From Panorpa germanica (taxonomy: Eukaryota; Arthropoda; Insecta; Mecoptera; Panorpidae): a stretch of DNA of 64,000 nt. Positions within the stretch are counted from its first letter, which is position 1, and each line of letters begins with the position of its first letter. The stretch covers positions 6,324,001-6,388,000 of the forward strand of contig OY783205.1 in assembly GCA_963678705.1 (NCBI GenBank). Reading direction: 5' to 3'. The position numbers and the translations under genes are program-made. This document shows positions 1 to 10,490 of the stretch, one piece after another. The notes below the pieces were generated by a model. It was not told where the DNA came from and did not search any database. It worked only from the letters and a program-made list of their open reading frames with translations.

Positions 1-660
1 AGAAAAAAAGTTTACAAAATGATAAATAAAGGTTAAAACTAAGTCGTTGTTGAAATAAAACAAAAATATTTTTTTTGTAAATATTTAAAAATTAAGTTTG
101 AAATTAGGTAATTTTTAACTGCATATAACTTAAGTTTGGTTTGATATATTGAAAAAGCGATTCAACAACAACGGAGATTGCACCTTCCTTAACAATATTC
201 TTTTATAGTAATAAACTATTAAACTTTAAGCAAAGAAGAAGACGTTGGCAGCTAATGCATTAAAACATGAATTTTTGAACAAATTTACAGTCTGCTTAGA
301 GGCGTTTTTAGAAGCTACTATTATAAGTTACACATATACTGTATATGTACAGTTATAGATAAAATTGTGTTAATAGTGGTATAGCGTACAGTCTCGAGTC
401 TCGAAATGGAAAATTAAGTATTTTGTTTATTATGAGATTGTGAGTCTGTGACCGATAACAGCATATGAAACGAATATGTAATAGAATTCAAACGATGGAA
501 GTTCAAAAGAGTTATAGAAAAGGCTTTAAAAATCGATTGCGGTTGAGTATACGCACTAAACCAGGAAAAAAATTAGAAAAGGCGCGGTAAGAATTTTAAC
601 AAAATAATCAACTAAAATCAAATTCAATAATTACTATTTGATATCATATTTTATTTTAAA
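1..660. repeat. Outer part of left arm of a long inverted repeat
   Basis: This segment is readable, reversed and complemented, at about 43,765-44,310. Matching landmarks are the block ending in the Inr-like run around 150-200, the stretch 350-450 containing 'gtacagtctcgagtctcg', and 600-640 ('caactaaaatcaaattca'). The match still holds at base 1, so the arm probably extends beyond the window. Many substitutions and small indels separate the two copies, so this part is clearly older or less homogenised than the inner arm at 1,735-3,335. No transposase gene is visible in it. Confidence 0.8.
495..586 (+). other. Possible short first coding exon in the left arm
   Basis: An ATG at 495 opens 30 codons of a very basic peptide (rich in K and R, beginning MEVQKSYRKG) that runs into a good splice donor, GGTAAG, at 586-591. 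A second open stretch of about 75 codons ends at 926 but is not joined to it by an obvious clean splice. In the inverted copy near 43,850 the ATG reads ATA and the donor is lost. I recognise no family. It could be a decayed gene carried by the repeat or a chance open stretch. Confidence 0.2.
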
Positions 661-1734
661 GAAAAGCATTATCTTCGCAATTTATCTACGAAATTTGGTA
701 CAAAGTAGCATGAACGCTAAAAAAATGTCGCTGTTGCATCTACTTCACCATTAGAAGACAAAAAAGAAACGCATAATGGGAAAAGCCTTATAATGAATAT
801 GGACAACAATATTGCAGAAAGTTATAACAATGTTGTAGCTAAAATAAATGCAAATATTTGTCATCCATTAATGGCATCACCCGCAATAAAGTGTTCAAGG
901 AAGTGTGATAAGACGAATTTATGCTTATAAAGTAATGTAGTTTTCTTGATAATTATTATTTACACGTATATCTTTTAATATAAATCTTATTAATTTAACT
1001 TCGGTCTATATACGATGCTGAGTCATTATAACATGGTATAACTGAGTAATTTATAATAATGTTAATTAAGGGGATTACAGGGTTAAATTAAGAGATTATG
1101 AATTTACAAAATTTGCAATTGCAATAAATTAAATTGCTTAAAAAAATGTGATGATTACAATTGAATGACAATCCATTCATTAATGGCCAGGAGTACATAC
1201 AGGTAACACTTTACTATATATATATTTTATTAGAATTAAAGCAAGTGAACTGCTGGACATGTTACCCTGATACTGAATATAAGTACTACTAATGTGTGGC
1301 GTTGTTTAGAGTACCGCAGTGATATGATGAAAAATGAATGTCTCAAAAATTATTAACGTTTTTGATTTAAAAATAGCAGGTCTAAATTCTGCTCTAGTTT
1401 CTAGAACTATTAAGTAGTTAGCTCATCTTAGGTTTAACAGATACTGAACACAACAACTGTCTGCAACCATTTCGACTATTCCGTATATACATATGAGCAT
1501 GTGCACATTTACTACAAGACTTCCTTAAAAGTTTTTCACTTGTTTAATACGTTCGTACGGTGTTGTTTCAACTTTTCTTCGATAAAGAATCCAGTTCAAG
1601 GTCCCAGAGCCAGCAGAGCTGTGCGCTATTCTGTTTTAGCAAAGCTGAAATATTGAGATTAAATAGTGTAATTTAATGTCGTTAAGAATGTATGTGTACT
1701 TGTTAGCTTGAATGCGGGGTCCTTTTACTTTTAC
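661..1734. other. Unassigned AT-rich segment of left arm
   Basis: About 1.1 kb with no long open frame and no family I recognise. It has no counterpart that I could find in the right arm, where 29,285-43,765 holds 14.5 kb of other elements instead. It contains the phrase 'ccctgatactgaa' near 1,268, which resembles the 'ccctgatactaa' motif recurring in the inner arm. Confidence 0.4.
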
Positions 1735-3335
1735 GGTTTTATGTTGTTTTATTGCAACTGTAAGTCATAATTCTCTATAAGCTAGTAAAGTGCACTACCA
1801 CGTACCAGTTTTCGAAGCCAGCAATACCACTGAAAAGTAGAGTATTAATAAACAATAAAGAAGATAGTTAATCTCATGATAAGTGTACTAATGCGAAACA
1901 GCTCAAATACACTGTACTCAAAAAGTTAGGGTCTTAAGTACTCGTACGATAAGCTTTCTATAGATTTTAATACATGTCTAGAAACCTAAACAAGAACTAA
2001 TATGAAGGCCCCATAACAGGCGTGCCGCAACGACAAAAAAAGTAAAACTTTTTTTAACCGTACTGCGAAAATCCGCTGTATCCAGTTACATATGCTTAGA
2101 TGAAAACAATTGTATCCTGTCATATTTACCATTCGCTAAAAACAATTATATCCAATCACAATTATTTTCGCCAAAGTCAATTGTTTCCAGTTATAATTCT
2201 TTCAACCGTAATTACAAAAGTGTGTCACAAAGTGCCGGCTACGCTATTGTTTATCCACCCTCAGTAATATAACAGTAAAATGATTGAAAGCGTTGATGTC
2301 AAACGTAAGTGTTTTCAGGTTCGATTCTCAAATCGGACAAATCGGATCAAATTGCTTATGATAATATATCAATAATCTGATAATAATTAGGCAGAGTATA
2401 TGCTAGTAGGTATTTATAATAAATATATCTCTTTCAAAACAAAAAAATTAAATTTAAAAATAAAATTAAACTCTACAAAGTTAAAGAGAAATTTATTATC
2501 CTTTTTAGAGTGACTTGTGACAGACAGTTTCTGAAAATTTCGTTTTATGCTCTTTACGTTATTATCAAACAAAACTCAATAAAATTACTACCAACCACAC
2601 AACGAAGTTACCGTGTTACTTTTACCGTTTGACAGAACAGGAAAACATGAGTAATACAGCGAATAATCATTTCTGGGATTTAAAGTAACACACAGACACA
2701 CACAATTTAAGGTTCATGATGGCCTGATACTAAGCACAGCTGAAAAACGATGCTAGTGGCGTTTGTTTAATTCGGGGTGCGACTACGCCTATTTTTTTGT
2801 GTGTCGTTCAAATCGTGTTTAATTAAATAAATAAGTTGTTGATTTTTAGAATACAAGAAACTGCCAAGGAAGTCACTTGCCACTTGCTAAAAATTTTCTT
2901 CTACTCGTAAAAATCAAATATTTTGGAGTTTTTCATTTTTCATTAGTTAAATTTTAAGCTAATAAGCAAATTGTAACTTTTACAAAATACTGTGCCATTT
3001 ACAGTTTTAGAAAATTCTAAATATAACATTTTGATTGACATGCACTTTATGCTTTTAGAGCTGCTGATAAGTTAGTACAGATATATAAAATATCTACAGT
3101 ATACTGTATTCTATAAGTAAGTATAATATAATAAAACACAAACTATAAAGAAATGTTTTCTTCCTTTCCGCAATTGAATGACAAATCCGTGCACTAATTA
3201 TTAGAACAACATACATCTTCTGCACCCATACACATACATCTACCGCACACATTGGTACTCATATACAGTTATGACTTTTATTCATGCGGCCCTGATACTA
3301 ACACTCAGTATCTCTGCTATTTTGAATTACGTAAT
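1735..3335. repeat. Inner part of left arm of the long inverted repeat
   Basis: This segment is found reversed and complemented at 24,175-24,376 plus 27,851-29,285; the gap is the Copia insertion. From about 1,945 inward the arms are nearly identical: reading 27,856-28,130 beside its partner I see one difference in roughly 270 bases. From 1,735 to 1,945 differences are more frequent. The left arm is the shorter allele at two places: it lacks about 90 bases present at 24,085-24,175 and about 105 bases present near 28,965-29,085. No coding capacity is evident. Confidence 0.93.
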
Positions 3336-3961
3336 CAGCTTCGTGAGTTATTTTTATATTTTAAAATACAAAAACGTATAAAATATATATATTTCTTTAA
3401 TATTTATGAAATATCTTTCATGAAATAAAACTTTATATTGTTTATTTTTTAATTGTTATACTTAATTACCCGAAACAATAATATTAAATGCAAATTGTTT
3501 CTTAAACATCTTCATTTTTTTAGATTATCAAAAAACCTTTTTTGATTCACTGGCACCTATACTAAACAATAAACAACATCAAAAAATATATTTTTCTAAC
3601 AAAATACACTACAATCTTCAAAATAATATCAACCAAATGAGTACGCTTCGAATACAAAATAAAACTGAGAGGCTTTTAACACTTAATTTCTACTATAATA
3701 CTGTTTCTGGGATTATATTATTTTAAAATCACTTAAAATCTACTTTTCACAGCAGTTACAGACATTTTTTGTTTGGAATGTACTTTGCAAATAAATTAGT
3801 CACAAAAGGAGCAAGTTTTTGTCGATTTAACGTCATTTCTTTTATACATTTTTTACAAGTTTTTTTGGTGACTACGTTAGACGCTTTCCATATCATATGG
3901 CCGATCAATCGATAAATCATGATGCATTAACATCAGATGACACTAAGACCGCTATAGCACA
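3336..3961. other. Unassigned spacer between the inverted arms
   Basis: AT-rich DNA between the inner arm end and the errantivirus 1 target site. It has no recognisable family. Near its end, an ATG at 3,897 opens a short frame that reaches the insertion site at 3,965. The same frame continues after the element, from 10,971 to a TGA near 11,056. So a small open frame of about 47 codons existed before the insertion; whether it was ever a gene is unknown. Confidence 0.35.
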
Positions 3962-3965
3962 CGCG

Positions 3966-4450
3966 AGTTACCACCTCCAACACCAACTAACAGACTTTAT
4001 TAGAACAATAGTTCTCAATACTAATCTGTCATCACTAGTAAATAATCTGTCATCACTAGTAAATAATCTGTCATCACTAGTAAATAATCAACAGACAATA
4101 ATATTGAATTCTAGGAAGCTACGATCTAATTCAAGTTTCTTAAAGTAAACAGGAAATCTTCCATACATCAACAGGAGACAATATCAATAATAACTGACTA
4201 TAAAAGAATACAACTCCCAACACTCTGGGTCATTATAATTACAAACTTTCCATCGCGGAGTAGTTATACTTTATATTAGTCCATTGTAATTTATAGCAAA
4301 TTACTGTCAATTAGAATTAAGTGAACAAAACACAGTTACCTAAGAATAAACCTTTAAAATTGTAACAAGTAATTAACAAGTGAAATATAACCTTTTAATA
4401 AAAATTTAAATTAGTTTTTTTTAACATCGTTAAGCTCCCCGATCTTAACT
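3966..4450 (+). repeat. 5' LTR of errantivirus 1
   Basis: 485 bp, starting AGTTACCACC and ending CTTAACT. Near its start a 21-bp unit (beginning ctgtcatcac) is repeated three times in tandem at about 4,026-4,088. A TATA-like motif, actataaaag, lies at about 4,197, followed by polyadenylation-like AATAAA and aataaaaat motifs near 4,344 and 4,397. Compared with the 3' LTR it carries nine extra bases (tatcaataa) near 4,183. Confidence 0.95.
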
Positions 4451-4460
4451 GGCGCAGTCG
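4450..4460 (+). promoter_or_regulatory. Primer binding site of errantivirus 1
   Basis: TGGCGCAGTCG directly follows the 5' LTR, its first T overlapping the LTR end. This is the site used by the 17.6/297 branch of insect errantiviruses, which prime with a serine tRNA (family knowledge). It marks the start of minus-strand DNA synthesis. Confidence 0.85.
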
Positions 4461-4630
4461 TGCAGATACCAGAAATTTCTCTTTAAAAAGAAAAATTTGA
4501 GTTTCCTAACTCTTAATCCGGTAAAAAACGAGCTTACTAATAAAAAGTGGAACAAATAATAACAACAGTGAAAAAGAAAAAGAAGTCTTCGTAGCCGCTA
4601 AGCAGAGACAACCAACACAAGAAGATACAA

Positions 4631-4650
4631 ATGAAAATCACAGCGTTACT
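4631..4650 (+). CDS. Env leader exon / upstream ORF of errantivirus 1
   Basis: An ATG at 4,631 begins six codons plus two bases and ends at a strong splice donor, GTAAGT, at 4,651. The two leftover bases are completed in phase by the env exon that begins after the acceptor AG at 9,292-9,293, so a spliced message would give env its start codon and hydrophobic leader. In unspliced RNA the same ATG gives a seven-codon uORF whose TAA stop lies inside the donor. The gag start is 84 bases downstream of that stop. Splicing of env RNA is known for gypsy-type errantiviruses; the exact sites here are inferred from sequence. Confidence 0.7.
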
Positions 4651-4733
4651 GTAAGTCATTTGAAATTTTCTTTTCTTTTTTTTCCCAAAAATTCACATCG
4701 TTCCTCACCTAACCTAACCAAACCTAAATAAAA

Positions 4734-5915
4734 ATGGCGAACGCAAATGCACCCTTAAATGAAGCAATGAACGTCCCACTACCGAGAGAAAGACAAATAA
4801 GACAGGTAGTACCGATATCAGACGCCATCAGAACAATACGTCCCTACGATGGAAATCCAGCAGCATTAGATAAGTACATCAGATCCTGTGCTGATATTCT
4901 AGAGATATACGGATCCCAGAATGAAGGAGAAAATTGCATGCTCCGAAATGTTTTCACAAGCAAACTGACCGGACCAGCCGCAGCAGTAACCTTCGGACGA
5001 GAAATAAAATCCCTAAAAGAACTATTAGATATATTGCGTGCTAATTTCGCTGACCAACGAAACGAACAAAGCTTAATATTCGACGCATATCATCTAAAAC
5101 AGACACACCCTGAAACTTGTCAAGCATTTTACGAAAGATGCCAAGACCATAGAGCATTGTTATATACAAATTGCAAAATGAATGAACCAGGTAGTTTGAA
5201 CATTAAAAGCAGCCTATACGACAACCTTATATTAAAAGCCTTCATAACAGGACTAAAACCTCAAATGGGTTTCCACATAAGAACCATGAGACCCACTACG
5301 TTGGAAGAAGCTATCAAATTCATTAAGGAGGAAGAAAATATACAGCATGTCTTACAACGACATACGAGTACATATCAACCACCGATGAATAAAAACCCAC
5401 TACAAAATCAAGTGAGAGAGAGAGCTGTTCAACCACAAAATTATTACAAACCACAAAATTACTACAAACCACCAGTACCAAATCCCAGGTTCCAGACACC
5501 AAACAATTACCAAAATAACAATACCTTTGCACCAAGATTCAGACCACCGTATAATAACAATCAACAAACAACTGGAAATCAATCATATCAACAGAATTTC
5601 CAGAGAGATCAACCTCAGACTACAAACATTTGGAAAAACAAACCAAATGTTCCCATACGCAAACAGTGGACCCCTATGGCAGTAGATCCGTCGCAAAGAA
5701 CTGTTCGTGATAACAATTACACGACACCGATGGAAATAAACAATTTGGAAAGTGAGAGTTTTCTTGAAGAAGAAAATGAATATATCACTTCTGAACAAAT
5801 GTACGAGATTATTCAAAACTCATACCCTGAATTGTTAGATATCAATGAAGAAATTAACGAGGATAGTCAACCCGAAAATTTTCAGATAGACCCGAACTTG
5901 GAAAACAAATCATAG
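4734..5915 (+). CDS. gag: Gag polyprotein, errantivirus 1
   Basis: A 393-residue structural protein that would form the virus-like particle. The N-terminal two thirds (about residues 30-215) has the alpha-helical retrotransposon gag character (IRPYDGNPAALDKYI, later LKAFITGLKPQMGFHI). It is followed by a proline/asparagine/glutamine-rich tail (about 220-335) and an acidic C-terminus. There is no CCHC zinc knuckle, which is normal for errantivirus Gag. The ATG at 4,734 follows 'aaaaATGGCG', a good context, and is the first long-frame ATG. Its 3' end overlaps the pol frame, and a slippery site lies at 5,876. Confidence 0.93.
   Translation: MANANAPLNEAMNVPLPRERQIRQVVPISDAIRTIRPYDGNPAALDKYIRSCADILEIYGSQNEGENCMLRNVFTSKLTGPAAAVTFGREIKSLKELLDILRANFADQRNEQSLIFDAYHLKQTHPETCQAFYERCQDHRALLYTNCKMNEPGSLNIKSSLYDNLILKAFITGLKPQMGFHIRTMRPTTLEEAIKFIKEEENIQHVLQRHTSTYQPPMNKNPLQNQVRERAVQPQNYYKPQNYYKPPVPNPRFQTPNNYQNNNTFAPRFRPPYNNNQQTTGNQSYQQNFQRDQPQTTNIWKNKPNVPIRKQWTPMAVDPSQRTVRDNNYTTPMEINNLESESFLEEENEYITSEQMYEIIQNSYPELLDINEEINEDSQPENFQIDPNLENKS
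5876..5882 (+). promoter_or_regulatory. Predicted -1 ribosomal frameshift site (A AAT TTT)
   Basis: In the gag frame the bases read GAA AAT TTT, giving the canonical X XXY YYZ heptamer A AAT TTT. The pol frame is the -1 frame and is open only from 5,867 (after a TAG at 5,864-5,866) onward. The heptamer sits nine bases into the 49-base overlap with gag, just where a functional site must be. I did not fold the downstream RNA for a stimulatory structure. Confidence 0.7.
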
Positions 5916-8900
5916 TGAATAATAATACTACTACCCACCTACCGTACATCATCGAACCCACACTAAACTTAAAACTACTGATAGACACTGGAAGTTCGAA
6001 TACATTAATAAACCCGAATGTTGTATATAGAAATGTACCTGAATATGTAAAAAAGGAAACTTTTGAGATACTAACACCACATGCAAAAACAATACATAAT
6101 CACGTCGCAACAGTACAACTATTCCCTGTGTTTAACAGCAATGACACCTGCAAATTATATATGTTCCGATTCAACAAGAAATACGATGGCTTAATTGGCA
6201 CAGATTTACTAAGACAACTTGATGCAACTATTGACTTTAATAAAAAATTGTTAATAACAAAGAATGCAAGAATACCTATACACTATCAAGGAAGTGATGC
6301 CAATACATTAAATACCTTCAACATATGTGACAGTCATCTTAATGAAGAAGAATATTATAAACTAAACCACTTACTATCACAATATACAGACCTAGTCCTA
6401 CAAGATAATCAACCACTAACGTTCACAAATGAAATCAAGCATACCATCAAGCTAACTGATACAGATCCCATCTACTCTAAGGCATATAGATATCCTCAAA
6501 TTTATAAAGAAGAAGTCCAAATGCAAATAAAGCAGATGTTAGAACAAGGCATAATAAGACACTCCAAATCACCATACAACGCACCCGTAATAATAGTTCC
6601 AAAGAAAGAAGATGCTAGCGGAGAAAGGAAATTCCGTCTGGTAATTGACTACAGGTCATTAAATAAGAAAACCATCACAGACAAATATCCTATCCCTAAC
6701 ATAACGGACACATTAGACAAACTCGGACGATGTATGTACTTTACTACCATCGATTTGAAAAGTGGATTTCATCAAATTGAAATTGAACCTAGTGCTATGG
6801 AAAAAACAGCATTCAGCGTTGACAATGGACATTACGAATACACAAGAATGCCCTTCGGACTAAAGAACGCACCTTCAACATTCCAACGTCTAATGGATAA
6901 CACCCTAAGAGAATATATCGGAAAAATATGCATGGTTTATATGGACGACGTAATTATTTATTCAACATCGATACAGGAACATCTAGATTCCATAAAGAAA
7001 GTCTTTAATAAACTCAGGAATGCAAATCTGAAAATTCAATTAGACAAGTGCGAATTCATGAAGCACAGCACAAACTTTCTAGGACATGTAATTACGCCAG
7101 AAGGTGTAAAACCTAATCCAGATAAGATAATTGCAATTGAAAAATTTCCTATACCAAAAACTGTTACGGAAATAAAAAGTTTTTTAGGTCTTCTAGGATA
7201 TTACCGAAAGTTCATTCAAAATTTCGCTCAGTTGACAAAACCAATGACGAAATATTTGAAAAAAGGAACAAAAGTAATTCATGATGTAGAGTTCATAAAA
7301 AGCTTTAACACAGCAAAACAAATTCTTTGCAATTCCCCCGTGCTAAAATACCCGGATTTTACAAAACCGTTCCTACTAACAACAGACGCTAGTAATGTAG
7401 CCCTTGGCGCAGTACTGAGTCAGGGAACTGTAGGCATAGATTTACCTATAGCCTATGCAAGTCGCACACTCAATGATACTGAACAAAAATACTCCACTAT
7501 AGAGAAGGAATTATTAGCAATAATATGGGCAACACAATACTTTCGACCATACCTCTACGGCAGAAAATTCACCTTGATAACAGACCATAAACCTTTAATA
7601 TGGTTAAATAATTTAAAAGACCCAAATTCAAAAATGACGAGATGGAGAATTAAATTGAGCGAATATGACTATGACATTGAATATAAAAAAGGAACTTTAA
7701 ACCAGAATGCAGATGCACTATCCCGAATCAAAATCAACGCGATAGAAACAGAATCCTTGTTTAATAACTACACCTCAGACGAAGATGAAGATCCAAACGT
7801 GCAACAAACAATTAAAAATATTGAAGAACTCATAAAAGCACAAGAAGCACTACCCTCATCATCACAAATACCCGAACAAACTATCAATGAAATCACGGAA
7901 GATCTGATAACCATACATTCCCAAGATAATTCAGAGGAAGGTATACCTATAACGGAAGACCCTCTTGAAACAAAAAGCAATCAATTAATTATCATACCAA
8001 CCATGATTAATAAGAAACAAGAGATATTCTGCAACATAGAAGGTAACAAGCAGACCACTATCGAGGTTACGGAACAGGATCTAACCAAAGAATTGATAGA
8101 AGTTTTGAAAACAAGATGCTCACCTGAAAATGTCACATACATATATACCGAAGATAGAATATACGAAGAATTATGCAGAATAAAACCACTATACTTCCAA
8201 AACTTGCAACTAAAACGTTGTATGCGAAGAGTTAACTACATCACAGATAAAGATGATAAAATCTTTATAATTCAAACATATCATGAAGGGAAGACAACAC
8301 ATCGAGGTATAGATACTACGATCTTGCAAATAAAGAATCTTTATACTTGGAAAGGACTGAAAAAAGATGTTACCGCATATATAAATAAATGTGAATATTG
8401 TAAGAAAGCAAAATACAATAGACATCCTGTAGAAGCACCTTTCGAGATAACAGAAACACCTTCGAGAATGTTCGAACACCTACACATAGATACCTTTACC
8501 ATCCAAAACACGAACTTCCTTACGATTATCGACAAATTCTCAAACTTTGGCCAAGCACTAAAAGTCTTGAGTAAAAGTTCAACTGAAATAGCCTTACAAC
8601 TAATAACATACTTTACACATCACGGTATACCAAAAGTAATCACATCCGACAACGGTACTGAATTCAAAAATAAAGTAATAGAAGATCTATTCAAATTTCA
8701 CGATATACAACCACGGTTTACCACAGCATTACATCATGAAGGTAATTCACCAGTGGAAAGATTACACTCAACTTTAATCGAACTATACAGGATACTAAAA
8801 CTCAAGGAACCAGATGAACAACCCGAGAATCTAATGATATACGCAATACTCGCATATAATAACACCCCAAATTCTACGACAAAATTAACACCCCAAGAAA

Positions 8901-9292
8901 TCATATCGGGCCATACAGAGTCCCACAATCCTATGAATGCGAATTACAGCCAAACAATGCAAGAACTCTATTCTGAACACCATAAACAAAGAATGAAAAA
9001 TATGTATAGTCAAATACAAGACTTAATACACAAACAAAAAACGAAAATCATAGAACATCGAAATGAAAAACGGCCAGAAACAACATTCCGACCTGGAGAA
9101 ATTGTTTATGTAAAAGAAACAAACAGATCAAAAACTAAGAATAGAAACATAGGACCCTATACAATTAACCGAGTTCTAGAACACCATCGATACGAACTGA
9201 AAAACCAAAGAAACCATAAGTTAAGAATTACTCACGCAAATGAAATAGTAAGTACAAAAGAAATTTCTATTGCCGATGGTGTCTCCTCATAA
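5915..9292 (+). CDS. pol: Pol polyprotein (PR-RT-RNase H-IN), errantivirus 1
   Basis: About 1,125 residues after the frameshift, with every module apparently intact. The aspartic protease has LLIDTGSSNTLI near residue 22. The reverse transcriptase has YMDDVIIYS near 343. The RNase H opens with LLTTDASNVALGAVLSQG near 485. The integrase has an HHCC zinc finger (HEGKTTHRG ... CEYCKKAK, about 790-835) and a DDE core: the D of HLHIDTFT, the D of SDNGTEF and the E of SPVERLHS. It copies element RNA to DNA and inserts it. It is expressed by -1 frameshifting from gag. Its TAA stop overlaps the acceptor AG of the env exon. No internal stop or frameshift is present. Confidence 0.95.
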   Translation: MNNNTTTHLPYIIEPTLNLKLLIDTGSSNTLINPNVVYRNVPEYVKKETFEILTPHAKTIHNHVATVQLFPVFNSNDTCKLYMFRFNKKYDGLIGTDLLRQLDATIDFNKKLLITKNARIPIHYQGSDANTLNTFNICDSHLNEEEYYKLNHLLSQYTDLVLQDNQPLTFTNEIKHTIKLTDTDPIYSKAYRYPQIYKEEVQMQIKQMLEQGIIRHSKSPYNAPVIIVPKKEDASGERKFRLVIDYRSLNKKTITDKYPIPNITDTLDKLGRCMYFTTIDLKSGFHQIEIEPSAMEKTAFSVDNGHYEYTRMPFGLKNAPSTFQRLMDNTLREYIGKICMVYMDDVIIYSTSIQEHLDSIKKVFNKLRNANLKIQLDKCEFMKHSTNFLGHVITPEGVKPNPDKIIAIEKFPIPKTVTEIKSFLGLLGYYRKFIQNFAQLTKPMTKYLKKGTKVIHDVEFIKSFNTAKQILCNSPVLKYPDFTKPFLLTTDASNVALGAVLSQGTVGIDLPIAYASRTLNDTEQKYSTIEKELLAIIWATQYFRPYLYGRKFTLITDHKPLIWLNNLKDPNSKMTRWRIKLSEYDYDIEYKKGTLNQNADALSRIKINAIETESLFNNYTSDEDEDPNVQQTIKNIEELIKAQEALPSSSQIPEQTINEITEDLITIHSQDNSEEGIPITEDPLETKSNQLIIIPTMINKKQEIFCNIEGNKQTTIEVTEQDLTKELIEVLKTRCSPENVTYIYTEDRIYEELCRIKPLYFQNLQLKRCMRRVNYITDKDDKIFIIQTYHEGKTTHRGIDTTILQIKNLYTWKGLKKDVTAYINKCEYCKKAKYNRHPVEAPFEITETPSRMFEHLHIDTFTIQNTNFLTIIDKFSNFGQALKVLSKSSTEIALQLITYFTHHGIPKVITSDNGTEFKNKVIEDLFKFHDIQPRFTTALHHEGNSPVERLHSTLIELYRILKLKEPDEQPENLMIYAILAYNNTPNSTTKLTPQEIISGHTESHNPMNANYSQTMQELYSEHHKQRMKNMYSQIQDLIHKQKTKIIEHRNEKRPETTFRPGEIVYVKETNRSKTKNRNIGPYTINRVLEHHRYELKNQRNHKLRITHANEIVSTKEISIADGVSS

Positions 9293-9293
9293 G

Positions 9294-10464
9294 CACCATT
9301 ACTTATGGCGACCGACTAAACGACTGTCGAATAACTTCACTAGCCGACAACAACGGACTATACCCAATAAAAATAGGAACCGCATTCAATAAAATCAACG
9401 AATGGCACCTAATAAAGACATTGGAGTTAAAGAACTTATTAAATGAGTTGACACTCGTAAAGACCCAAATAAAATTAATACAAGTTAACCAACTCGAGTA
9501 TGAACTAAAAAATATAAAGAAATTAAACAAAGGTTACGAACAACTACCTTACCCTATTCAAGCTGCAACCTTATCCCAATACGAAAAAGTAATTTCCGTT
9601 TCCGCCTTTCAACGAGATACAAAAATAACCTTCATCCTAAATATACCTCTGGTAAATCCAACACCTTTTGATTACTATCATTTATACTCCATACCAGTCC
9701 CAACAAAAGAAAATTTCCAAATGATATTACCACAAACACCTTTGGTACTAATCAATCAATACCAATTCATACTACACGAAAAACTATGCACTGAAGTTTC
9801 AGAACAAAACTATATGTGTGAACTAAATGAGTACCAGTCTAACGAAGAAGCACCCTGTGAAGTCAACCTGATCAAAGGATTAGCTAAACACTGTCACCCT
9901 GTCTATGTAAAACTAGATCGACCGAAGATACAACCCCTTCAAGACAGCACCTGGATTTTAATCTACCCAGGACCACAACAAGCGACGCTATGGTGTAATA
10001 AAAGAAGTAAAAACTTCACCATACATAACACGTACCTGATACACCTCAAGCAAAACTGCATGCTTGACCTAAAAGACGGAACCTCGCTGACGACCTACAA
10101 CCGTCATCTAGAGCAGAACTTCAACTACCACCTGCAATCCATACCAAGAATGAAGATACCCGAAAATATAACTATATTTAACCCCATTAAAATAACACAT
10201 ATTAATCTAGATGAAATTGACAAGCTAAGAGATGAACTGCGTTCATTACCTGATATACCAGAAAATAGCAGTGCCTTACCTACATTTCACTACTTTAATA
10301 TAAGCACTATTATAATCATTGTAATAATCATAAGTACTATTGTAATATTATATTTAAGAAAAAGATCAATAAAAAGAAAAGGTAAAACCGAAATAAACTT
10401 AATAGAAGTGCCCATACAGGTAGAAACCGAAGAAAATCCTTCAATAACAGAAAGACGTTTTTGA
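9294..10464 (+). CDS. env: Env exon of errantivirus 1, internally shortened
   Basis: The frame is open from before the pol stop. After the acceptor at 9,292-9,293 it has no start codon of its own, so it needs the leader exon at 4,631. It resembles the envelope of errantivirus 2: ectodomain cysteines, then a transmembrane segment at 10,295-10,365 (ISTIIIIVIIISTIVILYL) and a short basic tail. Compared with that copy it lacks a block of well over 100 residues near 9,415-9,430. That block in errantivirus 2 contains the basic cleavage site and the following hydrophobic fusion-peptide-like segment. The frame is preserved across the missing part. Membrane fusion activity is therefore unlikely. Confidence 0.8.
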
Positions 10465-10479
10465 AGTAATTTTCTCTCT

Positions 10480-10490
10480 GGGAAGGGAGG
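10480..10490 (+). promoter_or_regulatory. Polypurine tract, errantivirus 1
   Basis: GGGAAGGGAGG immediately precedes the 3' LTR. This is the expected primer for plus-strand DNA synthesis. Confidence 0.85.

Noticed and set aside
3897..4148. Gene of 83 codons spanning into the LTR
   Set aside because: Its second half is the 5' LTR of errantivirus 1, including the tandem 21-bp repeat, so it is a junction artefact.
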